NCBI RefSeq assembly: GCF_013030265.1
Contig: NZ_WPZQ01000003.1
Coordinates: 62,001 to 126,000 of the forward strand
Direction: 5' to 3'
From: Ruegeria arenilitoris
GTDB taxonomy: Bacteria > Pseudomonadota > Alphaproteobacteria > Rhodobacterales > Rhodobacteraceae
Length of the DNA stretch: 64,000 nt
Positions 39,170-48,017 of this stretch are shown here, piece by piece; position 1 is the first letter of the stretch, and every line of letters begins with the position of its first letter. The translations under genes and the position numbers were made by a program. The notes beneath the pieces were generated by a model that was not told the DNA's origin, ran no database searches, and saw only the letters and a program-made list of their open reading frames with translations.

Positions 39170-40747
39170 CTAGCCGAACGGCATCTCGATCAGACCAACA
39201 TAGATCAGGATCGCAGTTAGAAACGTCAGGATTGCAGTGGCCATCTGGAACTTGGCAAAGCCGCTTTTGAGCGTTTCGACAAAGCCCGACCCACCTCCTG
39301 AGCTTTGATTGCCTCTGTTCGACCATTTCTGTTTGGACAAATGAAAGATCATGTAGATTTTGACCGTCGCGTTGATCACTTGGTTGAGATACAGGATGAA
39401 CGGCCAACTCATGTCCGCGCGCCTGCTGTAGCCGAACAGGAACAGACACAGCACGATCCGTGAAAACAGCACCCAGATGATGCAGTTCCAGAAGTAGCCC
39501 GGCGCGATCATGCTGCCGACGACGGCCATTACCGGACTGACCATCATGGTCCACATGGCGATCCGTTGATCAACGACACACCACCAGATGAAAAATGGCA
39601 TTGCAGTTGGTCCAAGAGCGATCGCGCGGCTTCCGTTCCGCAGCATATTGCCCGACCAGCGGCGGAAGTTTTGAACCATCCGCATGAGGCCGTTTTCTTT
39701 GATGACCTCGATTGTGTACACAGTTGCATCCGGCACGTAGGTCATTTTCGCGCCTACGCTCAGCAGCCGATACCAGGTTGATTTGTCGTCCCCGGACAGA
39801 AACCGGAAGTTGCCCCATAGCCAGTGATGCAGATGGTCTGCTTCGATCGTGCGAATGAACTTCTCGTCCAGAATATGCCTGGCTCGAAAGACGCTCATTC
39901 GACCCGTCAGTGTCAAAACGCGGCCCGACAAAGCATGGCTTTGCATCGCTAGACGGCGTTGAGCAAATCGCATGTCCAGCCACTTAGCGATCCAAACCGG
40001 GCCATAGCAGATGACCTCTTCATCTGTCGTCAGCGCCTGCAGCTCTGGATCACTTGCAAACATTGGCAGGGTTTTGCGTAAAACATCCCCGCCAAACAGG
40101 GCGTCTCCGTCCATGAAGATCACCAGATCATCAGGGTGTGCGCCAGAGCGGCAAATCGCCCGAAGGATCAGGCCAATCGCCATCCTTTTGCCCGGCTGGT
40201 TCTGACGGACAAATACAAGCGTGGCCAATTCGTCCGGAATATCCTGTGCATAGGTTTCAACAAAGTCGCGTATGATCTGCTCATCATATGCGCTGCCCGT
40301 GCCGATATAGATCGTTGTCGGAATCCGTTCGCGTCGGATTTGCCCAAGTATCGACCCTACGACGCGTTTGGTGATCGAGGGTTCCTCAAAATATGTTGTC
40401 ATCTGGATGTGGAGACGCTTGGGCCGCCATCCTGCATCCCAAAGCACGTCAGCGCGGCGCCGCATTCCCGGCCATTTGGCTTTAGCGTAAATTTGGGCCC
40501 TCAACGCATGGGTAAACCACCAGCCAAATCGCCAGAGCCCAAGCGTTCCAAGGACCATCGTGACATGCAAAACGCTTGGGTTGAAAAACCGGTTCGGCAC
40601 ATTCGCCAATAGCCAAAGCAGCCCCATGAACAACAACAGAAACAGCGTGAACTGCGGTAGAGACCACTTGCAAAAATAGTTGGGAACATCTGATTGCAGT
40701 TGTCTCAATCGCCGCGCCAGATCCTTGTCGAACTCATACTCAGTCAT
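39170..40747 (-). CDS. alg8: Alg8-like membrane glycosyltransferase
   Basis: A 525-residue family 2 synthase that polymerises a GDP-sugar and exports the chain. Two N-terminal helices (about 30-75), a cytosolic catalytic domain with MDGDALF and SGDDKSTWYRLLSVGAKM, the late NFRRWSGNMLRNG, and four or more C-terminal helices match Alg8. The ATG overlaps the Alg44 stop by 8 bp, which fits stoichiometric production of the two subunits. Confidence 0.83.
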   Translation of the reverse strand: MTEYEFDKDLARRLRQLQSDVPNYFCKWSLPQFTLFLLLFMGLLWLLANVPNRFFNPSVLHVTMVLGTLGLWRFGWWFTHALRAQIYAKAKWPGMRRRADVLWDAGWRPKRLHIQMTTYFEEPSITKRVVGSILGQIRRERIPTTIYIGTGSAYDEQIIRDFVETYAQDIPDELATLVFVRQNQPGKRMAIGLILRAICRSGAHPDDLVIFMDGDALFGGDVLRKTLPMFASDPELQALTTDEEVICYGPVWIAKWLDMRFAQRRLAMQSHALSGRVLTLTGRMSVFRARHILDEKFIRTIEADHLHHWLWGNFRFLSGDDKSTWYRLLSVGAKMTYVPDATVYTIEVIKENGLMRMVQNFRRWSGNMLRNGSRAIALGPTAMPFFIWWCVVDQRIAMWTMMVSPVMAVVGSMIAPGYFWNCIIWVLFSRIVLCLFLFGYSRRADMSWPFILYLNQVINATVKIYMIFHLSKQKWSNRGNQSSGGGSGFVETLKSGFAKFQMATAILTFLTAILIYVGLIEMPFG

Positions 40748-42278
40748 GTGGTTGGCCACTACTAGGGTCCATAGACTTTATCCAAGTGCCAAACCGTGTT
40801 CCCAACTGTCGCTTCGCTTCCAGATTGACCGGGGCTCCCAATCGCAATTGGGTTTTGGTTTGTCGTGACGACAGGCCGGTTGGACGAACAGTAACAATGA
40901 TCCCGAACTCTCCGGGTCGCTCAGGGTTGTCCCCGGCGCGCACATCCCAGACCTCTCCGGGGATACTGATCCTCTCACCCTTTTCGTTGAAACCGATCGT
41001 TGCAGGCATTCCGATGTAAATTGTCTCGGCAAACCGCTCAGACACCCATCCGATAGTCATGCGGGGCTCAGCAGTTTCGAAAATCAGTTCTTCCGGAGTG
41101 CCGCGAAACGGTTGTCCCGCGCTGACAGTGAAATCCTGAACCACCCCGTCTGTGGTCGCACGAACATGGTTGCTTTCTATTATCTGTTGCTGTGCTTCTT
41201 TGGTTGCCTCCAATGCCTTTACTGCAGACGAGCGGTTTCGCTCTTCGGCTTTCAGCAGGTTCGCCACAATAAGAACGGGGTCTACAGACTGCGCCAGATC
41301 CGGATTGCGTTCGCGAAGGCTAAGCCATTGGCGTCGCATATCGTCAAACCCACCATCCTGCACAAACTCAGCATAAAAGCGCATGGCCGTAGCAACCCTT
41401 TCGGCCAGAATTTCAGAGCTGGATTGAGACTGTAGGTTCTTTAGGGCGTCATTGACATTTGAGAGCTCTGCGCGCGCCAACACCAATTCCGCTTCTGTTC
41501 GTTTGAGTGCCGCCTCTGCTTCCGCGTCGTCCATTAGGAATAGAAGATCGCCCTCCAACACCTCCTGCCCGGGCGTCACCGCAATTAGCTTGATGTAACC
41601 TTTGGCCGGTGGGAAAGAGGGGATCATGGGTGCCAACACCCGACCGTGTTGAATGTCGATCCGATCCAGGTTGGTAAAGATGTTGTTGCCTATGACACCT
41701 ACAACCGCCGCAGCGATTAGAAGGTAGGTCGCCACATTGAATGCAACACGTAGAGAACGTGGAAGAAACCTCACGGGCTTTCGGGATTGCTCGCCCTCAG
41801 TTTCCTCCATCGGCACCAAATCAACCGGAGTATCGAGGCTGGTTATCACGTCGCCGCTGCTGGCCATTCGCCCAGACAAAAGCGAGCGATAGAAGAGCGC
41901 CAGAGTCTCGCGTTGTCGACCGCTCAGGCCTTCCAACTGTACTGTGGAATTCGAGTTTGGCTTGGATAGGCGTACCGGGAAACGAATATCGACTCCCTGA
42001 AATGGTACGCTGAGTGTAGCAGCCTTGGGGCATTCTGGCGCATCGTCGGGCCATTCCAATCCCGCAAGCGACCAGCGTTCAATCGTGACCACGGCACCAG
42101 AGGGTGTCTCCACGATCAGCGGTGCTTTTACCTTCCAATCCAGGTCCGACCCTGGCGTTTCGTGTGATACTCGCAATGTCGCCTCAGAACGCTGTTGATA
42201 GACCTGAGCTAGCAACAGATCACGGCTTCTGACGGACACACGGACGCATATCTCTGCGCAAAAAAGATAACTTCCCAT
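40740..42278 (-). CDS. alg44: Alg44-like co-polymerase (PilZ-like domain plus HlyD-type periplasmic arm)
   Basis: 512 residues: an N-terminal PilZ-like region (about 30-110), one membrane helix (about 178-201), then a HlyD/membrane-fusion arm with a biotinyl-lipoyl-like half (KLIAVTPGQEVLEGDLLFLM), a coiled coil (about 260-370) and NHVRATTDGVVQDFTVSAGQ. In P. aeruginosa Alg44, RxxxR and DxSxxG bind cyclic di-GMP. Here the first becomes RSEATLR and the second RWSLAG, so control by cyclic di-GMP may be changed or lost. First gene of the operon. Confidence 0.78.
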   Translation of the reverse strand: MGSYLFCAEICVRVSVRSRDLLLAQVYQQRSEATLRVSHETPGSDLDWKVKAPLIVETPSGAVVTIERWSLAGLEWPDDAPECPKAATLSVPFQGVDIRFPVRLSKPNSNSTVQLEGLSGRQRETLALFYRSLLSGRMASSGDVITSLDTPVDLVPMEETEGEQSRKPVRFLPRSLRVAFNVATYLLIAAAVVGVIGNNIFTNLDRIDIQHGRVLAPMIPSFPPAKGYIKLIAVTPGQEVLEGDLLFLMDDAEAEAALKRTEAELVLARAELSNVNDALKNLQSQSSSEILAERVATAMRFYAEFVQDGGFDDMRRQWLSLRERNPDLAQSVDPVLIVANLLKAEERNRSSAVKALEATKEAQQQIIESNHVRATTDGVVQDFTVSAGQPFRGTPEELIFETAEPRMTIGWVSERFAETIYIGMPATIGFNEKGERISIPGEVWDVRAGDNPERPGEFGIIVTVRPTGLSSRQTKTQLRLGAPVNLEAKRQLGTRFGTWIKSMDPSSGQPHD

Positions 42279-42656
42279 ACTAAAGTATGTTGTGAAAAAT
42301 CTTCTTAGGTCGGATCAGAACCTCTCACGGCGTTACCTCAAGCGAGCTATCAACGGACAAGCGGGTGACAAGTGAAGCGATCAGTGATTGAGTGGTCAGA
42401 TCATCAGCGGATCCAACGCACCATCATTTCATCCACCGATATAGCAGCCATTGATCTTGTATGCAGGGAAAGTCAGCGATCGAGCCCAATGCCGCCGTTG
42501 GTCACACTTCGGTCTTTCGCTAGTGCAGCAAGTCGCGAACCGCAAATTCCAGACGTCAAGTGTCAACTGGCAAAGACGGCTTACCGGGACAAAGCTCACT
42601 ACTGCTATAGGTAATCTAGCGATCGCTCTCGCGGTGCTTCGATCAAAACCCGGATC
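42279..42656. other. Promoter region of the polysaccharide operon, no gene seen
   Basis: 378 bp between the alg44-like start and the end of a LysR gene. Short frames only, with no ribosome sites and no clear repeat. It must hold the alg44 promoter. Confidence 0.4.
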
Positions 42657-43535
42657 TCAAATCGACATGAGCCACTTCTTGAAAATTCTCACCGTGGCTC
42701 GTTCCTGATCGCCAGGGCGGCAAACGAAGTAGAGGCCACGATCCAGTGGAACGCTACTTTCATCGAGCCGGACTAGCCGGCCGAGCCTTAAATCCCTCTC
42801 TGCCAAGAGATGTCTCGCCAACGCTACGCCCTGTGCATCAATCGCGGCCTCCAAAAGAACAGCGCTATCCACATACTTGATACTTTGCGAGTTGATCTGA
42901 TCAACGTTCAGTCCGACTTGCGCAGCCCAGCTTTCCCATCCGACGTTGAAGGCATCGTGCAATAGTGGGAGAGCAGCCACATCCTCGGCCCGCATTGGTA
43001 TCCGCGTTTCCTCAACAAGAGCGGGGGCGGCCACAACGATCAGTTCCTCTTGCCTTATTTGCTCATGATATATGCCGTCCCATCGAGGTTCACCAAACCG
43101 CAGGGCCACATCGACCTCAGATGTGTCAAAATCTGCATAGGCATCATTGGTGTCCAGCAACAATGCGATACCAGGGTGCTCTTGCTGAAACGAACTAAGC
43201 AGCGGAACAAGCCATTTGAGTGCAAGCGACGTCGACAATGACACCGTAATCGACTGGCGATGATGAAGTCGCTTCACCTCCATTACGCCCAGCTGCAATG
43301 CCGAAAACGCCCCGCGTGTTGATTGATACAGGCGCTCTCCGGCTTTGGTCAGTTCAACACCATTGGGGCGGCGATGAAAGAGCGTCACGCCAAGGTGCAG
43401 TTCCAGCAGCTTGATCTGACGACTGATCGCCCCGTGAGTGACGTTTAGAACATCCGCCGCCTTGGTCAGACTGGAGTGGGTTGCGGTTTCATCAAAGGCC
43501 TGAAGGGCACGAAGGTGTCTGAGGTTTTCCACCAT
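42657..43535 (-). CDS. LysR-type regulator (GcvA-like)
   Basis: 292 residues. The winged helix spans about 5-62 (HSSLTKAADVLNVTHGAISR and QIKLLELHLGVTLFHRR), followed by the periplasmic-binding-protein-like effector domain. It is divergent from the SDR gene with a 118-bp gap and is its likely regulator, together with ectC. Confidence 0.87.
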   Translation of the reverse strand: MVENLRHLRALQAFDETATHSSLTKAADVLNVTHGAISRQIKLLELHLGVTLFHRRPNGVELTKAGERLYQSTRGAFSALQLGVMEVKRLHHRQSITVSLSTSLALKWLVPLLSSFQQEHPGIALLLDTNDAYADFDTSEVDVALRFGEPRWDGIYHEQIRQEELIVVAAPALVEETRIPMRAEDVAALPLLHDAFNVGWESWAAQVGLNVDQINSQSIKYVDSAVLLEAAIDAQGVALARHLLAERDLRLGRLVRLDESSVPLDRGLYFVCRPGDQERATVRIFKKWLMSI

Positions 43536-43653
43536 GTGAGAAAATCTAACAGCGAACTGCCAAAAACTCGATAGGTTCCTTTGATTTTCGGAAGTTAGAG
43601 TACTTTCGGCTCAACAAACCTCACACAATAGGCACTCATTGAAAGGAAAGATC

Positions 43654-44403
43654 ATGGCTGAAACCAAAGTCGCGCTCATGACAGGTACAGGACAGGGCAT
43701 TGGCCGGGGATGCGCTATTGAAATGGCAAAGGCTGGCTACAAGGTCTCACTGATGTCACCGTCAAATCGCTCGGTGGAATTGGCGGAGGAACTCGGCGGC
43801 ATCGGCCGGCGCGGATCTGTGCTGGATGTTGATGATTTACAGGCGATGATCGACAACACGATGAGCAAATATGGGCGGATCGACGCTATCGTCAGCAACA
43901 TGGGGCACGGTGGATCGGTGCCAGAAGCCATCAAGACAGTTGGGTTCGATCCCGATTTTGACGGGCCGCTTTTGGAACTCAGCGACGAATTGTGGCACGA
44001 AAGCCTGGACATGTATGTGCTGAACGTTGTGAAGATCGCACGTATCGTCACACCTATTCTGATCGAACAAGGTGGGGGTGCATTCGTAAACATCTCATCC
44101 ATGAACGCCCTCGAGCCACGCGCGCCCTACCCCATGAGCATGCTGCGTGGCGCATTGCACAGTTTCTCAAAGCTTTACGGGGATCGTTATGCCCGGCACA
44201 ATATTCGCATGAACAACCTGCTCCCCGGGTTCTGCGAGAACGTCAACCTTTCTGAAGAAGCCCGCAAGTCCATACCGGCGCAGCGGCCTGCGACATTCGA
44301 GGAAATAGGACAGGCTTGCGTGTTTCTCGCCAGCGATGGAGCCCGGTATATCAATGGTCAGAGCATCTTGTCCGACGGCGGGATGAACCGTGCGGTTAGG
44401 TAG
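43654..44403 (+). CDS. Short-chain dehydrogenase/reductase lacking the catalytic lysine
   Basis: 249 residues with Rossmann motif TGTGQGIGRG and VSNMGHGGS in place of the usual NNAG. The active-site Ser and Tyr are plausible (VNISSMNALEPRAPY), but the YxxxK motif reads YPMSM, with Met replacing Lys. The loss of this lysine suggests reduced or altered activity or a non-catalytic role. AAGGA stands before the ATG at 43654. It is 17 bp before ectC and surely co-transcribed. The substrate is unknown. Confidence 0.8.
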   Translation: MAETKVALMTGTGQGIGRGCAIEMAKAGYKVSLMSPSNRSVELAEELGGIGRRGSVLDVDDLQAMIDNTMSKYGRIDAIVSNMGHGGSVPEAIKTVGFDPDFDGPLLELSDELWHESLDMYVLNVVKIARIVTPILIEQGGGAFVNISSMNALEPRAPYPMSMLRGALHSFSKLYGDRYARHNIRMNNLLPGFCENVNLSEEARKSIPAQRPATFEEIGQACVFLASDGARYINGQSILSDGGMNRAVR

Positions 44404-44420
44404 AAATGAGACGGTGAAAG

Positions 44421-44810
44421 ATGATTGTTAAGGCACTCAAAAATATCCTTGGAACAGATCGGGACGTTTCCGGCCCGGGTTGGAAAAGCAGAAGGTTGCT
44501 GCTTGCCTCTGATGGAATGGGATTTTCGCTGACGGATACGATCATCAAAGAGGGTGCGGTGCTTGAACTTGAATACACCCATCATCTAGAGGCTTGCTAT
44601 TGTATCGAGGGCAAGGGTCAGATCAAAGCGTTTGGCGGAGAAGTCTGGCAACCCCTTGAGCCATTTACTCTCTATGCTTTGGATCAACATGACAGGCACC
44701 TGGTGCAAGCCATAGGCGCTGATCTTCGGCTTGTCTGCGTCTTTAACCCGCCTCTCAGCGGGCGTGAAGTACACCGCAAAGATGGAAGTTATGCGCCAAG
44801 TGAGGCTTGA
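44421..44810 (+). CDS. ectC: Solitary ectoine synthase
   Basis: A 129-residue cupin that closes N-gamma-acetyl-diaminobutyrate to ectoine. The opening MIVKALKNILGTDRDVSGPG, the iron-site region YTHHLEACYCIEGKGQI and LYALDQHDRHLVQA then LVCVFNPPLSGREVH all match EctC. Neither ectA nor ectB is in the window. Solitary EctC proteins are known in bacteria that import ectoine precursors or lack the pathway; pairing with an SDR suggests a derived reaction. Confidence 0.9.
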   Translation: MIVKALKNILGTDRDVSGPGWKSRRLLLASDGMGFSLTDTIIKEGAVLELEYTHHLEACYCIEGKGQIKAFGGEVWQPLEPFTLYALDQHDRHLVQAIGADLRLVCVFNPPLSGREVHRKDGSYAPSEA

Positions 44811-44975
44811 TAAGGACAGTGATGTCTGGGGCGGAAATGCAACTCTTTCAAAGTGCGAAATTGGGTGAATTGGACTCTCTGCGGATTTTCACTGCGGCAG
44901 TTCGCAATCCGCATGTTCGGGACGTTCGGCGCGAGGTGACGAATTGTGGGTGAGTGTAAAAAACCTGCCGTCCAC

Positions 44976-45029
44976 GCGGTGTCTTTCTAATGCCCGATTT
45001 GAAGTTAGAAGTTCAAATCGAGACACCGC
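44976..45029. terminator. Two-part hairpin between convergent ectC and LysR genes
   Basis: Outer arms GCGGTGTCT and AGACACCGC and inner arms CGATTTGAA and TTCAAATCG, both perfect, stack around a 10-nt bulge on one side and an 8-nt loop. Runs of A on the left and pyrimidines on the right fit a two-way terminator. Confidence 0.6.
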
Positions 45030-45050
45030 CTCTTTCCCTTGCACACGTCG

Positions 45051-45929
45051 TCAAAGATTGTCTCTACTTTTTTCCACGACCTCAATAAAAGCGACCGCTG
45101 CAGGCGATGGTGTTGCGTGAGGATGCATCGCGAGACCAATTTGTCGTGTCCTGACTGAATTCAGCGGCCTGCTGACCCAGCCCTCTTTTCCGTTCGTTGG
45201 GGGCAAGGCCATCTCGGCCACGACCGATACGCCCTGATTGCGTGCAACCATAGTCAAAGTGCTGAGCATCTGCGATGTCCGGTACCGCACATTTGGGCTG
45301 AGACGTGACTGCGTGAACAGACGTCGAATGATCCGGGCAGAACCAGATTCCGGCATGATAAATGGCATCTCGCACAGCTGCTCCAACCGGATAGAGGACT
45401 GCCCGGCCAAAGTGCTATCAGCGGCAACCAGGGCGACAAACTGGTCCTGCGCCACAGGCCATGTACGGAAGCGTTCATCTGGTAAAACAACAAAGCCGAG
45501 ATCAATGCGCCGGTCTTCGATCCACCGGATGATCTCCTCATCAGCGGCTTCCTCAACCAGTACTTCAATGCCGGGATGGATTGCATGAAATGCTTCGAGA
45601 AGGCGCGGTAAAATCTGCAACGATGACGTCGCACCAAAAGACCCGATACTCAATCTGCCGGTCTGCACACCACGATATTCCGAAGCCTCCTGATGCATGG
45701 CATCAGCCAATCCCAGAATTTCACGTGCGCGAGATAGAAGTCGTTCGCCCAACGGAGTCAGTTCGATTGGCGATACGGTGCGATCAAATAGTCTGACGCC
45801 AAGCTCATCCTCGAGACCTTTAAGGGCATGGGACACTGCGGGCTGGCTGATGCCAAGCCGCAAGGCAGCAGCTGTAAATCCGCGCGTTTCTGCAAGAGTG
45901 GCGAAAATTTCAAGTTGACCAAAAGTCAT
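45051..45929 (-). CDS. LysR-type regulator
   Basis: 292 residues; helix-turn-helix at about 2-60 (GFTAAALRLGISQPAVSHAL) and a CysB/CynR-like effector domain. It is divergent from the EamA transporter with a 75-bp gap and probably regulates it. Confidence 0.87.
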   Translation of the reverse strand: MTFGQLEIFATLAETRGFTAAALRLGISQPAVSHALKGLEDELGVRLFDRTVSPIELTPLGERLLSRAREILGLADAMHQEASEYRGVQTGRLSIGSFGATSSLQILPRLLEAFHAIHPGIEVLVEEAADEEIIRWIEDRRIDLGFVVLPDERFRTWPVAQDQFVALVAADSTLAGQSSIRLEQLCEMPFIMPESGSARIIRRLFTQSRLSPNVRYRTSQMLSTLTMVARNQGVSVVAEMALPPTNGKEGWVSRPLNSVRTRQIGLAMHPHATPSPAAVAFIEVVEKSRDNL

Positions 45930-45946
45930 AAGTAAATACTCATTTG

Positions 45947-45959
45947 ACTATAACATAGT
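45947..45959. promoter_or_regulatory. Possible LysR operator
   Basis: ACTAT-AAC-ATAGT is a 13-bp dyad in the LysR/EamA divergent gap with the T-N11-A character of LysR sites. Confidence 0.35.
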
Positions 45960-46004
45960 ATAACTGAAATTCGACATGGGCAATCCGGTGTTTTAGGTGT
46001 CTCC

Positions 46005-46922
46005 ATGTCCCATGCCCTGTCATATCCCATAGCCTCGCAGAACGCTTTGATCTACGTCCGGCTCACGATGGTGGCCTTCCTGTGGGGCGGCACGTTTGTT
46101 GCTGGTCGCATCGTCTCAGGTGAAATGTCCCCGCTGGTCGCTGCAATGGTTCGGTTTGGCTTGGCAACGCTGGTCTTGCTTTTTCTCGTGTGGAAAACAG
46201 AAGGTGGTTTGCCTCGCCTCACCTGGCGGCAGAGCGTGTTGATGGGGCTTCTCGGACTGTCCGGCGTCTGCCTTTACAACCTGTTTTTCTTTGCCGCTCT
46301 GACTGAGATGCCGGCTTCGCGAACAGCACTGTTCGTTGCCTGCAATCCAATAGCCGTGGCTCTAGCCGGTGGGTTGATTGCGTGGCGGCTTCTACCGATT
46401 GGGCAAGTTGTCGGGATTTGTGTGGCGCTAGCCGGGGCGGTGATCGTAATTAGCGGAGGGGACGTTGCCGGACTGATGACTGACCTCCAGCAGAGTTTTG
46501 GACGGGGAGAACTGTTCATGCTGGCTGCGGTCGGCAGTTGGGTGGGCTATACGCTTCTTGGACGCAAAGCGCTTGGAAGCCTCTCGCCACTGGCGGCAGC
46601 CACTTGGGCTGCATTATTTGGGTCTATGTTACTGGCATTGGGGTTGCCGCTGGCCGGGACCGCGCAAGTGCTGCAATTGCCCACGTTCACCTGCACTTTG
46701 GCCATCATCTACCTGGTCATTGGTGGAACAGTCGTGCCATTTGTTTGGTACTATAGCGGGGTGCGCACGCTTGGGCCTGAACGTACGGCAGTATTCACCA
46801 ATCTTGTCCCCGTCTTCGGGGTGGCCCTTGGGGCAACAATCCTGCACGAACCGGTCGGGGCTTCCATGCTGATAGGTGGCACGCTGGTGATTGCCGGAGT
46901 TACACTTGCAAACCGTGGATGA
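46005..46922 (+). CDS. EamA/DMT-family transporter
   Basis: A 305-residue membrane protein with ten hydrophobic helices in two EamA repeats (FLWGGTFVAGRIVSGEMSPL at the first, GSWVGYTLLGRKAL at the second). Members export amino acids or metabolites. AGGTG precedes the ATG. Substrate unknown. Confidence 0.87.
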   Translation: MSHALSYPIASQNALIYVRLTMVAFLWGGTFVAGRIVSGEMSPLVAAMVRFGLATLVLLFLVWKTEGGLPRLTWRQSVLMGLLGLSGVCLYNLFFFAALTEMPASRTALFVACNPIAVALAGGLIAWRLLPIGQVVGICVALAGAVIVISGGDVAGLMTDLQQSFGRGELFMLAAVGSWVGYTLLGRKALGSLSPLAAATWAALFGSMLLALGLPLAGTAQVLQLPTFTCTLAIIYLVIGGTVVPFVWYYSGVRTLGPERTAVFTNLVPVFGVALGATILHEPVGASMLIGGTLVIAGVTLANRG

Positions 46923-46946
46923 TTTCTTATGCCAAGAAACAGGCGG

Positions 46947-48017
46947 TTACCCACAAACTCTTTTTCGTTGCGCGTCACGGATAAGAGCAGCAAGTCGATA
47001 GAACCCGTGTGCCATCTTGGTGTAGGGTGTCAGCAGGAAAAATGTCAGAACCGATCCAAGGTGGATGGCAAGCAGCGCGGGCATCAGAGCCGTTGATCCG
47101 AGGGCGTAGAGAGCAAGTCCGCTAAATCCGACAAATCCAAGCAGCAATATAAAACCAATATCACCACCCCATGCAGAGGGATCACCGAGATTGCGATCGG
47201 ACCTTTGCTTGAGAAGCGCCATGGCGCCGCAGCCCACTGTCAACAACACACCTCCGGAAATTCCTAACAGTTTGGGCAAAGACCAGAACCCATATGGCGC
47301 ATGCATTCCGAAACCATAATGCATAACCGTCGCGACCGAAGTCGACGCAAAGCACAGCAGGAAGCCATACATGATCGCGTGGTGAATATGGCGCCGTGCC
47401 TGACTAAAACGGTCTTCGTCTTCAAAATTGCAACCCTCACCATGCCCGGCTGCCAGATCCTGCATCTTGCCGGCGCGTGAAAAGGCGGCCACCAGATCGG
47501 CAATCTTAATGGATTTGCCGCCAACTTCGGCCCAATAGCGCTTGAGACTAATGGTGATGCTGAAAACTGGTAACAGAAATGCCGGCGCAAAGATTGCTAC
47601 CATCGCGTTATGCGACAAGACGGCGTAGAAACCTTCGCCTCCGTTCGACCCAATGGCACGAATTGCCCAGAACAAAAGGGCAAATCCGATCACGAGTGCC
47701 AGTGCAATCGCCCCGCCATGGGTGTGGAACCGGCGCGCCAGAGGTTGTGGCCATGCGAATCTTTCCCAGCTGTCGCGCCGAACCTCAGCCAAGGCCTTGG
47801 GCAGGTTCAGGTCGAACTCGTGCGGGGCGGTGTATTGGCAAGCATAGTAGCAGCCCCGACAATTGTGACAGAGGTTGGCGAGTTGCGTGATGGCTGCATC
47901 TGAAAACGCCCGGTCCGCGTGCAGCGACGGGAAAACTGAGCAATATCCCTCGCAATACCGACACGCGTTGCAAATCTCGGTCTGTCGGCGGGCCTCTTGA
48001 ATAAGTTCAGTTTGCAT
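46947..48017 (-). CDS. tcuB: Tricarballylate utilisation electron-transfer protein TcuB
   Basis: A 356-residue membrane iron-sulfur protein thought to reoxidise the TcuA flavin and pass electrons to quinone. The N-terminal domain has CNACRYCEGYCSVFP and CHNCRGCYYACQY, two 4Fe-4S motifs, followed by about six membrane helices with several His residues that could bind haem. The ATG at 48017 lies inside the end of tcuA (11-bp overlap). Confidence 0.87.
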   Translation of the reverse strand: MQTELIQEARRQTEICNACRYCEGYCSVFPSLHADRAFSDAAITQLANLCHNCRGCYYACQYTAPHEFDLNLPKALAEVRRDSWERFAWPQPLARRFHTHGGAIALALVIGFALLFWAIRAIGSNGGEGFYAVLSHNAMVAIFAPAFLLPVFSITISLKRYWAEVGGKSIKIADLVAAFSRAGKMQDLAAGHGEGCNFEDEDRFSQARRHIHHAIMYGFLLCFASTSVATVMHYGFGMHAPYGFWSLPKLLGISGGVLLTVGCGAMALLKQRSDRNLGDPSAWGGDIGFILLLGFVGFSGLALYALGSTALMPALLAIHLGSVLTFFLLTPYTKMAHGFYRLAALIRDAQRKRVCG

